A DNA stretch of 64,000 nt, from assembly GCA_027531395.1 (NCBI GenBank), contig JAPZRO010000001.1, positions 608,377-672,376 on the forward strand. Reading direction: 5' to 3'. Below are positions 1 to 14,964 of this stretch, piece by piece. Under the pieces are notes generated by a model that made no database searches, was not told the origin of the DNA, and worked only from the letters and a program-made list of their open reading frames with translations. A program made the position numbers and the translations under genes. Numbering within the stretch: position 1 is the first letter of the stretch; every line of letters begins with the position of its first letter. Source of the DNA: Porphyrobacter sp. (GTDB lineage Bacteria > Pseudomonadota > Alphaproteobacteria > Sphingomonadales > Sphingomonadaceae).

Positions 1-207
1 GAGCGCTTTGCCGCCGCGCTGCACGAACACCAGTCCGCCGCGCCGGGGCAAGGTCCGCAGCGCGCCGATCAGGCCGGCCGCGAGGCCGCGCTCGCCGAAG
101 CGCTCAAGGCGCTGGCCGCCTTCAGCCCGGACGAGAGCAGCCCGGCCCAGGGCGAACCTCTGCGCGCCGCTCTCACCCGCCTGCAGGAACTGCGCGGGGC
201 GGCCTGA
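1..207 (+). CDS. C-terminal fragment of a hypothetical protein (truncated by window start)
   Basis: Frame 1 is open from base 1 (ERFAAALHEHQSAAPGQGPQ...LRGAA) to a TGA at 205-207. Confidence 0.5.
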   Translation, partial: ERFAAALHEHQSAAPGQGPQRADQAGREAALAEALKALAAFSPDESSPAQGEPLRAALTRLQELRGAA

Positions 208-476
208 GGCGGCGGGCGATTCCCGCAAATCCTGCAAGCCACTGGCCGATTTGATGCGGCGGGCGCAATCTATTGATAGTCTGAATAGCTCTGCGAGAAA
301 TAATACTTCACGCAAACCCATTGCCAAAACCTCTTCCTGTCGGCATGAGGGGCCCGAAACCGGGGAAGGCAGGCCGCCTGCGCTGACCCTTGCCCGGAAT
401 AATCGTCGCCATGCGCCCGTTAGGCCCGAAACCGCCACAACGCGCCTGTCGGCATCTGACAGATCGGACTTTTGCC

Positions 477-5117
<4,641 letters not shown>

Positions 5118-5141
5118 AGATTCAGGAACGAGACGACAGAC

Positions 5142-6578
5142 ATGGGCAAGGAAACCGGATTTCTCGAGCTGGACCGCCGCGAGCGGGACTATCTCGATCC
5201 CAAGGAGCGGCTGAAGAACTACCGCGAATTCGTCATCCAGCCGGATGATGCGACGCTCGGCGCGCAGGCCTCGCGCTGCATGAATTGCGGGATTCCCTAC
5301 TGCCACAACGGCTGTCCGGTGAACAACCTGATCCCGGACTGGAACCACCTCGTCTACGAGGCGGACTGGAAGCGTGCGCTCGACATGCTCCATTCCACCA
5401 ACAACTTCCCGGAATTCACCGGCCGCATCTGTCCCGCCCCGTGCGAGGCGGCGTGCACGCTCAACATCATCGACCAGCCGGTCACCATCAAGTCGATCGA
5501 ATGCGCCATCGTCGATCGCGGGTGGAAGGAAGGCTGGATCACGCCCAAGGTGCCCGAGAAGAAGACCGGCAAGTCGGTCGCTGTCGTCGGCTCCGGCCCG
5601 GCGGGGCTTGCCTGCGCGCAGCAGCTGGCGCGCGCGGGGCACTCGGTGACGGTGTTCGAGAAGTCCGACCGCGTGGGCGGTCTGCTGCGTTACGGCATCC
5701 CCGACTTCAAGATGGAAAAGCACCTCATCAACCGCCGCTGCGTGCAGATGGAAGCGGAAGGGGTAACGTTCAAAACCTCCAAGGAAGTCGGCGTCGACAT
5801 CTCCTTTGCCTCGCTGCAGGAGAATTTCGACGCGGTGGTGCTGGCGGGCGGCGCGGAAGATGCGCGCAACCTGACGATCCCCGGCGCGGAAATGCCGGGC
5901 GTGCGGCTGGCGATGGAATTCCTCACCCAGCAGAACAAGCGCGTCGCGGGTGACGACGAGCTGCGCGCCGCGCCGCGCGGGTCGCTGCTCGCCACCGGCA
6001 AGCACGTGGTGGTGCTGGGCGGCGGCGATACCGGCAGCGACTGTGTCGGCACCTCGAACCGGCAGGGCGCCAAGAGCGTCACCCAGCTCGAAATCATGCC
6101 CAAGCCGCCGGAAAAGGAAGACAAGGCGCTGACCTGGCCCGATTGGCCGATGAAGCTGCGCACCTCGTCGAGCCATCAGGAAGGCGTGGAGCGCGACTGG
6201 GCGGTGCTGGCCAAGCGCGTGCTCGGCGACGGCGAGACCGTGACTGGCCTCGAATGCGTGCGGGTCGAGTGGAAGGGCGGCCAGATGCAGGAAATGGCAG
6301 GCACCGAATTCACGATTCCGGCCGATCTGATCCTGCTCGCCATGGGCTTCGTCGGTCCGAAAAAGGCCGGTCTCCTCGAACAGGCGGGCGTGGCGCTGTC
6401 GGCACGCGGCAATGTCGATGCCGACACCGAAAGCTACGCCACGTCCGAGCCGGGCGTGTTCGCCTGCGGCGACATGCGGCGCGGGCAGAGCCTCGTCGTC
6501 TGGGCGATCCGCGAAGGCCGCCAGTGCGCGCGCAGCGTGGATGAAGCGCTGATGGGGGCATCCGAACTGCCGCGCTGA
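5142..6578 (+). CDS. gltD: Glutamate synthase small subunit
   Basis: Follows gltB. Has [23 protein letters not shown] Fe-S motifs and [32 protein letters not shown] binding. Confidence 0.97.
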   Translation: MGKETGFLELDRRERDYLDPKERLKNYREFVIQPDDATLGAQASRCMNCGIPYCHNGCPVNNLIPDWNHLVYEADWKRALDMLHSTNNFPEFTGRICPAPCEAACTLNIIDQPVTIKSIECAIVDRGWKEGWITPKVPEKKTGKSVAVVGSGPAGLACAQQLARAGHSVTVFEKSDRVGGLLRYGIPDFKMEKHLINRRCVQMEAEGVTFKTSKEVGVDISFASLQENFDAVVLAGGAEDARNLTIPGAEMPGVRLAMEFLTQQNKRVAGDDELRAAPRGSLLATGKHVVVLGGGDTGSDCVGTSNRQGAKSVTQLEIMPKPPEKEDKALTWPDWPMKLRTSSSHQEGVERDWAVLAKRVLGDGETVTGLECVRVEWKGGQMQEMAGTEFTIPADLILLAMGFVGPKKAGLLEQAGVALSARGNVDADTESYATSEPGVFACGDMRRGQSLVVWAIREGRQCARSVDEALMGASELPR

Positions 6579-6581
6579 GGC

Positions 6582-7307
6582 ATGACCGCTCCGGCCCTTC
6601 CCAAGGCGCTCGCCTTCGACGTGTTCGGCACGGTCGTCGACTGGCGCACCAGCGTCACGCGCGAGTCTGAAAGCTTTCTCGCGGCGATCGGGCGCAGCGA
6701 TGTCGATGCCGCCGCCTTCGCCGATGCGTGGCGGGGGCAGTACATCGCGGCGATGATCGGGATGCGCAAATCGGGCCGCGCATTCGTGCCGCTCGACGTG
6801 CTCCACCGCGAGATGCTCGAAGCCGCGCTTCGCGAGCGCGACATCGACCCCGCCAGCCTCGACGAGGCGCTGCTGGCCGACTGGACCCGTGCCTGGCACC
6901 GGCTCGATCCGTGGCCGGACACGGTCGAGGGATTGACCCGGCTGAAGGCGCGCCTGCCGATTGTCACGCTCTCGAATGGCAACATCGCGCTGCTGCTCGC
7001 CATGTCGCGGCGGGCGGGCCTGCCGTGGGACGCGATCCTCGGCGCGGAGGTCAGCGGGGCCTACAAGCCCGACCGCCAAGCCTATCTGCACACCGCCGAA
7101 GTGCTGGGCATCGCGCCGGGCGAGCTATGCCTTGTTGCCGCACATCACGGCGATCTCGCCGCAGCGCGCGCCTGCGGGCTGCTCACCGCCTATGTCGATC
7201 GCCCCGACGAATATGGCGGCGCGCCCGCGCCCGACGCGCATTACGTGCAGGACTGGGAATGGTCGGCGTCGAGCCTGACGGAGCTGGCCGACCTGCTGGG
7301 CTGCTGA
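6582..7307 (+). CDS. Haloacid dehalogenase type II / HAD hydrolase
   Basis: ALAFDVFGTVVDWRTSV N-terminal motif, VTLSNGN and K/D motifs of HAD type II enzymes. Confidence 0.85.
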   Translation: MTAPALPKALAFDVFGTVVDWRTSVTRESESFLAAIGRSDVDAAAFADAWRGQYIAAMIGMRKSGRAFVPLDVLHREMLEAALRERDIDPASLDEALLADWTRAWHRLDPWPDTVEGLTRLKARLPIVTLSNGNIALLLAMSRRAGLPWDAILGAEVSGAYKPDRQAYLHTAEVLGIAPGELCLVAAHHGDLAAARACGLLTAYVDRPDEYGGAPAPDAHYVQDWEWSASSLTELADLLGC

Positions 7308-7314
7308 GCCTCAG

Positions 7315-7457
7315 GGCTGCGCGCGACATTCAGATGATGACGTGCCGAAAATGGTGCGGTTTCAGGACCCGGAGCGCAGCGGCCTTACTGGCCGTGAGCA
7401 CCGGAAGCCTGAAAACGGGCCATTTGCAGGCCGTCAGGGCTGAATGTCGTGTGCAGC

Positions 7458-7458
<1 letters not shown>
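7315..7458. repeat. 144-bp concentric imperfect palindrome between convergent genes
   Basis: 19-bp outer arms GGCTGCGCGCGACATTCAG / CTGAATGTCGTGTGCAGCC. Nested arms AAATGG/CCATTT, TTTCAGG/CCTGAAA and GGCC/GGCC are all centred at about 7387. Confidence 0.8.
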
Positions 7459-8738
<1,280 letters not shown>

Positions 8739-8894
8739 GCCCCATGCCTTAGCGAAAAGTGACTTTCGCGCAACTGATGCGCCATGCAGTGGGGATAATC
8801 GATTGCACGATTGACCTTGTCCGGCGCGCGCGGCACGGCGGAAAGAAAACACGCGGGCGGTCGACGTTCTGATCTGATCAAGCAAAGGCGCACA

Positions 8895-9773
8895 ATGTCT
8901 CCCAAGCCGATCCGTAAAGCCGTGTTCCCCGTTGCCGGGCTTGGCACCCGCTTCCTGCCGGCGACCAAGGTGGTGCCCAAGGAACTGCTGCCGGTGGTGG
9001 ACCGGCCGCTGATCCAATACGCTGTCGACGAGGCGCGCGAGGCGGGGATCGAGCAGATGATCTTCGTCACCGGGCGCGGCAAGACCGGGATCGTCGAGCA
9101 TTTCGACATCGCCTTCGAACTCGAACAGACGATGTCCGAGCGCGGCAAGGACCTCTCGGTGCTCGAATGCACCCGCGCCACCCCCGGCGACGTGATCGCG
9201 GTGCGCCAGCAGGTGCCGCTCGGCCTCGGCCACGCGATCTGGTGTGCCCGCGCGATCGTCGGGGACGAGCCTTTCGCGATCTTCCTGCCCGACGAGCTGA
9301 TGGTCGCCAAGGAAGGCGGCACCGGCTGCATGAAGCAGATGGTGGAGGCCTACGAACAGGTCGGCGGCAACCTCATCTCGGTGCTCGAAGTGCCGATGGA
9401 GCAGGTCTCGAGCTACGGCGTGATCGCCCCGGGCGAAACGCGCGGGCGCCTGACCGAGGTCAAGGGGCTGGTCGAGAAGCCGCCGGTTTCGGAAGCGCCC
9501 TCGAACAAGATCGTCTCGGGCCGCTACATCCTCCAGCCCGAAGTGATGCGGGTGCTGGAGAACCAGGGCAAGGGCGCGGGCGGGGAAATCCAGCTGACCG
9601 ACGCAATGGCGAAGATGATCGGCACCCAGCCGTTCCACGCCGTCACCTTCGACGGCGCGCGCTACGACTGCGGCAGCAAGGTCGGCTTTGTCGAGGCGAC
9701 GCTGGCGATTGCCCTCGCCCGCCCCGACATGGGCGCCGAAGTGCGCGCGATCGCGGAGGATCTGCTCAAGTAG
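8895..9773 (+). CDS. galU: UTP--glucose-1-phosphate uridylyltransferase
   Basis: [42 protein letters not shown] is characteristic of GalU. Confidence 0.96.
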   Translation: MSPKPIRKAVFPVAGLGTRFLPATKVVPKELLPVVDRPLIQYAVDEAREAGIEQMIFVTGRGKTGIVEHFDIAFELEQTMSERGKDLSVLECTRATPGDVIAVRQQVPLGLGHAIWCARAIVGDEPFAIFLPDELMVAKEGGTGCMKQMVEAYEQVGGNLISVLEVPMEQVSSYGVIAPGETRGRLTEVKGLVEKPPVSEAPSNKIVSGRYILQPEVMRVLENQGKGAGGEIQLTDAMAKMIGTQPFHAVTFDGARYDCGSKVGFVEATLAIALARPDMGAEVRAIAEDLLK

Positions 9774-9776
9774 GGC

Positions 9777-11069
9777 CTAGGCCGGAGTCACCTTCAGCGG
9801 CAGGGTCTTCAATCCGCCGACGAAGGTGCTGCTGGCGCGCTTGGCCTCGCCCGCCGGTTCGACCGCCGCGACCCGGTCGAGCAGCGCTTCGAACAGGATC
9901 TTCATCTCCAGCCGCGCCAGATGCAGGCCGAGGCACTGGTGCGCCCCTGCCCCGAAGGCGAGATGCCGGTTGGGCGAGCGGGCGGCATCGAACTTGCGGG
10001 GATCGGGGAACTGCGCGGGATCGTGATTGGCCGCGACATAATTGATCATCAGCCAGTCGCCCTTCTTCACCTGCTGCCCGCCGATCTCGACGTCCTCTGC
10101 CGCGGTGCGCATGAAGTGCTGCACCGGGCTGGTCCAGCGGATCGCTTCCTCGACGATACCGGGCAGCAGCGAGCGGTCGGCACGCACGCGGGCATATTGC
10201 TCGGGATCATTCGCCAGCGCCTGCATCGCGCCTGCGGTGCTGGCCGATGTGGTGTCGTGCCCGGCGGTGGCGACGATGATGTAATAGCCCGCCATGTCGC
10301 GCGGCGGCAGCGGCTGGCCGTCCACCAGCGCGTTGGCGATCACGCTCGCCACATCGTCGGTCGGGTTGCGGCGGCGATCCTCGGCGAGCGCGGCGAAGTA
10401 ATCCTCGAAGGTCTTCACCGCCCCGGCGACGATCTGCACCACCTGTTCCGGCGTCATCTGGTCCATGCCGCTGCCCGACAGGTCCTTGTCCTGCCCGCCG
10501 AACAGCTGCTGGGTGAGCATCTGCATCCGGAACTCGTCCTCGAGCGGCACCCCGAGGATCTGCATCACGACGCGCAAGGGATAGGGGCCGGAGACGAGCT
10601 TGACGAAATCGACCTCCGGACCGGACGCGATCATGTTGTCGACCGTCCGTGCCGCCAGCGCGCGCAGCTCGTCCTCAAGCTGCGCGAGGTTGCGCGGCAT
10701 GAACCATTCCTGCGTCAGCTTGCGGTATTTCGGGTGGATCGGCGCGTCGAACACCACCAGCGAATCGACCAGCATGTTGGAGCCGGTGGCCGCGCGGCTG
10801 AACTCGATCGCCTGGTTGAAGCTGAACACCACCGGACGCGGGTTGTTGAGGAAGGTCGCATTGTCCTTCGAGATGCGCATCACGTCGTCATAGGCAGTGA
10901 CGAGCCAGAACGGCTCGAACAGGCCCGGGGTGTCGGGCTGCACCTTCACGACCGGCGTATCGGCGCGGATCTGATCGAAGGTGTCGAGCAGCCCGTCCCA
11001 CTGCGCATAGGCGTGCGGATCGATCACCCGGCGGGCGATGTCGCCGGGCAGGATGGCCTCACCGCTCAT
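9777..11069 (-). CDS. Cytochrome P450
   Basis: AGHDTTSAS I-helix motif, EEAIRWTSPV ExxR region and heme loop HLAFGAGAHQCLG. Confidence 0.93.
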   Translation of the reverse strand: MSGEAILPGDIARRVIDPHAYAQWDGLLDTFDQIRADTPVVKVQPDTPGLFEPFWLVTAYDDVMRISKDNATFLNNPRPVVFSFNQAIEFSRAATGSNMLVDSLVVFDAPIHPKYRKLTQEWFMPRNLAQLEDELRALAARTVDNMIASGPEVDFVKLVSGPYPLRVVMQILGVPLEDEFRMQMLTQQLFGGQDKDLSGSGMDQMTPEQVVQIVAGAVKTFEDYFAALAEDRRRNPTDDVASVIANALVDGQPLPPRDMAGYYIIVATAGHDTTSASTAGAMQALANDPEQYARVRADRSLLPGIVEEAIRWTSPVQHFMRTAAEDVEIGGQQVKKGDWLMINYVAANHDPAQFPDPRKFDAARSPNRHLAFGAGAHQCLGLHLARLEMKILFEALLDRVAAVEPAGEAKRASSTFVGGLKTLPLKVTPA

Positions 11070-12607
11070 GCCGCAGCAGCCTTGGCGGCGTATTCGTCGC
11101 GCAGTTCGCGCTTGTAGAGCTTGCCATTGGCCTCGCGCGGAAGATCGGGGCGGAAGTCGAACAGCTTGGGCATCTTGATCTTGGAGAGGCTGCCGCTGAG
11201 AAATTCGCGCAGCTCCGCCTCCAGCGCCGGGCCGGCATCGGCCATGTTGCGCGGCTGCACCACCGCGACCACCTTTTCGCCGAGATCAGGGCAGGGCGCG
11301 CCGATCACCGCCGCGTCCATCACCTTGGGGTGGGTGACCAGCAGGTTCTCGATCTCCTGCGGGTAGATGTTCACGCCCCCGCTGATGATCATGTGGCTCT
11401 TGCGGTCGGTCAGGAACAGGAAGCCGTCCTTGTCGAGGTGGCCGATGTCGCCCAGCGTCATCCAGCCCTTGGGATGCATCGCCTCGCGGGTCTTCTCAGG
11501 ATCATTGTGATAGGTCGGCAGGTTGTCGTTCTCGAAGAAGATGAGGCCGTCCTGATCCGGGCCGAGCTCCTCACCCTCCGGCCCGCAGACATGGACCTTG
11601 CCGTGCACCGCCACCCCGACCGTGCCGGGCTTCATCAGCCAGTGTTCCGACTTCACCAGCGTCATCCCGATCATCTCGCTGCCGGCGTAGTATTCGTTCA
11701 CGATCGGGCCCCACCACTCGATCATCTCGCGCTTGATCGGCACCGGGCAAGGCGCGGCGGCGTGGATCGCGCGCTTGTGGCTGGAGAGATCGTAGCGGCT
11801 GCGCACTTCGGGATCGAGCCGCAGGAAGCGCACGAAGTGGGTCGGCACCCACTGGCTGTCGGTGACCTTGTATTTCTCGATCGCCTTCAGCGCCTCTTCG
11901 GGGTCGAACTTCTCCATCATCACCACCGTGCCGCCGAGGCGGTGGACGACCGAGCACCAGCCGATCGGCGCGGCGTGATAGAGCGGGGCGGGCGAAAGGT
12001 AGACCATCGAGCCATCGGCCGGCATCCCCATCCCCAGCGTCGCAAGGCCCAGCAGCGGGACCGGCGCGGCGGGATCGGGATCTTCCGGCGGCGCGGGACG
12101 GATGCCCTTGGGACGACCCGTGGTGCCCGAGGAGTAGAGCATCAGCAGGCCGGCGCTTTGATCGGGGATCGGGGTTGCGGGCTGGGCCGCCAGCGCAGCC
12201 GCGAAATCCTCTGCATCGCCCGAATCCATCACCAGCACGGTAAGGCCGGGGCACTCGGCGCGGATGTCACCCAGAATGCCGCTGAAATAGCCGCTGGTGA
12301 TCAGCAGCTTGGCCTGCGCGTCACGGATGATGTAGGCCGCTTCCGGCGCGGTCAGGCGGCTGGAGATCGGCACCAGCATCGTGCCGGCGCGCTGCGAGCC
12401 CCAGATCAGGGTGAAATACTCGATCCGGTTTTCCAGCAGCACCGCGAAGGCATCGCCCGCTCCGATACCGTGGGCGCGCAGCAGATGCGCAAACCGGTTC
12501 GATTCGGCATCCATCTCGCCATAGGTGATCTGCTTGCCCGATCCGGTCATGATGACGGCGGGATGATCCGGGCGGGTCGCGGCGTGCGCGATCGGGTGCA
12601 TCGACAT
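11066..12607 (-). CDS. AMP-dependent acyl-CoA synthetase/ligase
   Basis: LMLYSSGTTGRPKGIRP AMP-binding motif, GWMTLGDIGHLDKDGFLFLTDRKSHMIISGGVNIYPQEIE and the C-terminal catalytic Lys region. Overlaps the P450 start by 4 nt. Confidence 0.92.
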   Translation of the reverse strand: MSMHPIAHAATRPDHPAVIMTGSGKQITYGEMDAESNRFAHLLRAHGIGAGDAFAVLLENRIEYFTLIWGSQRAGTMLVPISSRLTAPEAAYIIRDAQAKLLITSGYFSGILGDIRAECPGLTVLVMDSGDAEDFAAALAAQPATPIPDQSAGLLMLYSSGTTGRPKGIRPAPPEDPDPAAPVPLLGLATLGMGMPADGSMVYLSPAPLYHAAPIGWCSVVHRLGGTVVMMEKFDPEEALKAIEKYKVTDSQWVPTHFVRFLRLDPEVRSRYDLSSHKRAIHAAAPCPVPIKREMIEWWGPIVNEYYAGSEMIGMTLVKSEHWLMKPGTVGVAVHGKVHVCGPEGEELGPDQDGLIFFENDNLPTYHNDPEKTREAMHPKGWMTLGDIGHLDKDGFLFLTDRKSHMIISGGVNIYPQEIENLLVTHPKVMDAAVIGAPCPDLGEKVVAVVQPRNMADAGPALEAELREFLSGSLSKIKMPKLFDFRPDLPREANGKLYKRELRDEYAAKAAAA

Positions 12608-12756
12608 GATTTCTCTCCCTTGCAGCGGCGGGCCGGCAGGCGGCAGGCGCTGGCTCTCTCGGGCTGGAAATCTAGCGGGAGCGAAACGGCCCGCAAGCAA
12701 AAACGGTATGGGAAATGCTACCGAAAATGCGGCGCTTCAGCTGCGAGCGGGACAAG

Positions 12757-12784
12757 AAAAAAGGCGGCGGGATAACCCGCCGCC
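12757..12784 (-). terminator. Rho-independent terminator for the M23 peptidase gene
   Basis: Minus strand reads GGCGGCGGG-TTAT-CCCGCCGCC followed by TTTTTT. It is a perfect 9-bp stem downstream of the 12842..13582 CDS. Confidence 0.88.
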
Positions 12785-12841
12785 ATGTTCGGACACCCTC
12801 TCCAATGTCCGGCCCGCTTACAGCGGGCAATCTCGTGAAGC

Positions 12842-13582
12842 TTACTCGCCACCCTGACCGGTCAGACGAGCGTCGCGGGCGTAGGCCAGCTGTGCTTCGC
12901 TCTCCACCATATACGGAATCGGATTGACTGCAAGCCCATCGATGCGAACTTCGTAATGAAGGTGCGGGCCGGTCGAACGGCCGGTCGAACCGACATAGCC
13001 GATCAGGTCGCCCTTCTTGACGCTGTCGCCCGCGGCAACCGCGAGGCGCGACAGGTGGGCGTAGCGGGTTTCCATCGAGGCGCCGTGGTTGATGCTGATG
13101 TAGAGCCCGTAGCTCGAATACCAGTCGGCGCGGCCGACGAGGCCGTCGGCGGTGGCATAGACCGGAGTGCCGGTCGGCGCGGCGAGATCGATGCCGGCGT
13201 GCTGGCGGCGACCGCCGAGCACCGGATGCGTGCGCATCCCGAAGCCGCTGGTCAGCGCAGCGCCTTCCAACGGCATGCGCGAGGGCACCGAGACAGTCGG
13301 GCGGGCGAAGGGCGCGGAATAGGCGGTTTCAGCACCGGCGCCCACGCTGGGGCTGGTGCGCTCGATCGCGGTCCAGCTGGAGAACAGCGACTTGAAGCGC
13401 TGGTCACCATTGGCGAGCGGATCGACCTGATCGGGCTTCACCGGGGCGACGACGTCGGCACTGGCATTGGCGCTGGCGGAATTGGCGGTGTTGGCGAGAG
13501 CGGGGGTGGTGCCGGCGACGGAGAGCAGCGCAGCACAACACAAGGCTGCGATCTTCGACATCTGGCGCACGGCAAATTTCAT
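12842..13582 (-). CDS. M23 family metallopeptidase (LytM-like), secreted
   Basis: Signal peptide, then LTSGFGMRTHPVLGGRRQHAGIDLAAPTGTPVYATADG ... GPHLHYEVRIDG zinc/catalytic motifs. Confidence 0.93.
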   Translation of the reverse strand: MKFAVRQMSKIAALCCAALLSVAGTTPALANTANSASANASADVVAPVKPDQVDPLANGDQRFKSLFSSWTAIERTSPSVGAGAETAYSAPFARPTVSVPSRMPLEGAALTSGFGMRTHPVLGGRRQHAGIDLAAPTGTPVYATADGLVGRADWYSSYGLYISINHGASMETRYAHLSRLAVAAGDSVKKGDLIGYVGSTGRSTGPHLHYEVRIDGLAVNPIPYMVESEAQLAYARDARLTGQGGE

Positions 13583-13690
13583 AACTGACCCGGTCCCCGA
13601 TTTCGGCGCCCATCTTGCTGGTGCGCCGCTCGTTTGGTTGAGCACGTCTGATGCGCGCCTTCGTTGGATCGTGGTTATGCGGGTGAGTCG

Positions 13691-14482
13691 TTAATGCGCA
13701 ATCGCCGCGTAGAATTCCCGCGATAAACCGGCAGCAAGACGCGCCGAGTCGTTGAACGGCGGCTTAATGACCCCGCGAAAGTGCCGTTTTACGAGGTTCT
13801 GCCACAGGGATTCGGGCGCTTCCTGCGCCATTCCGGCACAGCGCAGAAAATGCTTGGTGCCGTAGGCGACATGCCGGATTTCGTCGTCAAGTATGCGGGC
13901 AAGAATTTTCGCGCCGCCCGCATCGCCCGCGGCCGAGACCCGCTCGAGCGTCGCCGGCGTGACGTCGAGGCCGCGCGCTTCGAGCACCATCGGCACCACC
14001 GCCAGCCGCGCCGCGACATCATCGCGGGTGGCGTGGGCGGCCTCCCACAATCCCGCATGCGCGGGCAGCGCGCCGTAGAAGCTGCCGAGCGATTCGAGCT
14101 TCCGGGCGAGCAGCGCGAAATGCATCGCCTCGTCGGCGGCAACGGCCAGGAAATCGTCGACGAATTCCTCGCCCATCGCCTCTCCGAATCGCCCCGCCAT
14201 GTCGAGCGCCAGATCGATCGCGACGAATTCGATATGCGCGAGGCTGTGCCACAGCGCGATTCGCGCGCGCTCCGATCCGAACTTGCCGCGCTTGGGCATG
14301 CGATTCGGCGGGAGCAGCTCGGGCGCGGCAGGCCAGGCCGGCTGATCCGGCATCGCGACGTCAAACCGCCAGACCAGCGCGCCCCTGCGCCACGCCCGCG
14401 CGACGTCGCGCGCGGCAAAGCACTTGGCGCGCGGCTCGGCGGTGAGCAGCGCGGCGCGGATGGCGCTGGCGACTGACGTCAT
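13691..14482 (-). CDS. DUF455 / ferritin-like domain protein
   Basis: FVAIDLALDMAGRF, AADEAMHFALLARKLESLGSFYGALPAHAGLW and DDEIRHVAYGTKHF carry the ferritin-like E/H motifs of the DUF455 family. Confidence 0.8.
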   Translation of the reverse strand: MTSVASAIRAALLTAEPRAKCFAARDVARAWRRGALVWRFDVAMPDQPAWPAAPELLPPNRMPKRGKFGSERARIALWHSLAHIEFVAIDLALDMAGRFGEAMGEEFVDDFLAVAADEAMHFALLARKLESLGSFYGALPAHAGLWEAAHATRDDVAARLAVVPMVLEARGLDVTPATLERVSAAGDAGGAKILARILDDEIRHVAYGTKHFLRCAGMAQEAPESLWQNLVKRHFRGVIKPPFNDSARLAAGLSREFYAAIAH

Positions 14483-14490
14483 GGATGCGC

Positions 14491-14964
14491 TCAGAGCGCT
14501 TTGGCGGCGGCGAGCACTTCCTCGGCGTGGCCAGCGACCTTCACCTTGTCCCAGCTCTGCGCGATCTTGCCGTCCGGCCCGACCAGATAGGTCGCGCGAA
14601 CCATGCCCATATAGGTCTTGCCGTACATCTGCTTTTCCGCCCAGACGCCGAGCGCGTCGGACAGGCCGCCCTCTTCCGCGTCAGTCGCCAGCGGGGCGGT
14701 AAGGCCGTGCTTGGCGATGAACTTGGCGTGCTTCTTCGCCGGGTCCTTGCTGACCCCGAGCAGCTTGGTGCCCGCCGCCTCGAACTGGTCCTTGAGCGCC
14801 GAGAAATCCTTGTTCTCGGTGGTGCAGCCGGGGGTGTCGTCCTTGGGATAGAAGAAGATCACCAGCTTGGAGCCGGCAAAGTCGGACGGCTTCACGCTGC
14901 CGCCCTCGGGGGTTTCCATCGCAATATCGGGGATGGCGTCACCGACGCCGGGGAAGTTGCTCAT
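14491..14964 (-). CDS. bcp: Thioredoxin-dependent thiol peroxidase (peroxiredoxin, BCP type)
   Basis: VIFFYPKDDTPGCTTENKDFS peroxidatic Cys motif. Start codon overlaps the glnE stop (ATGA). Confidence 0.93.
   Translation of the reverse strand: MSNFPGVGDAIPDIAMETPEGGSVKPSDFAGSKLVIFFYPKDDTPGCTTENKDFSALKDQFEAAGTKLLGVSKDPAKKHAKFIAKHGLTAPLATDAEEGGLSDALGVWAEKQMYGKTYMGMVRATYLVGPDGKIAQSWDKVKVAGHAEEVLAAAKAL

Noticed and set aside
212-226. Short hairpin GCGGG-CGATT-CCCGC after the first partial CDS as a terminator
   Set aside because: Only 5 bp and no T-tract; too weak to call.
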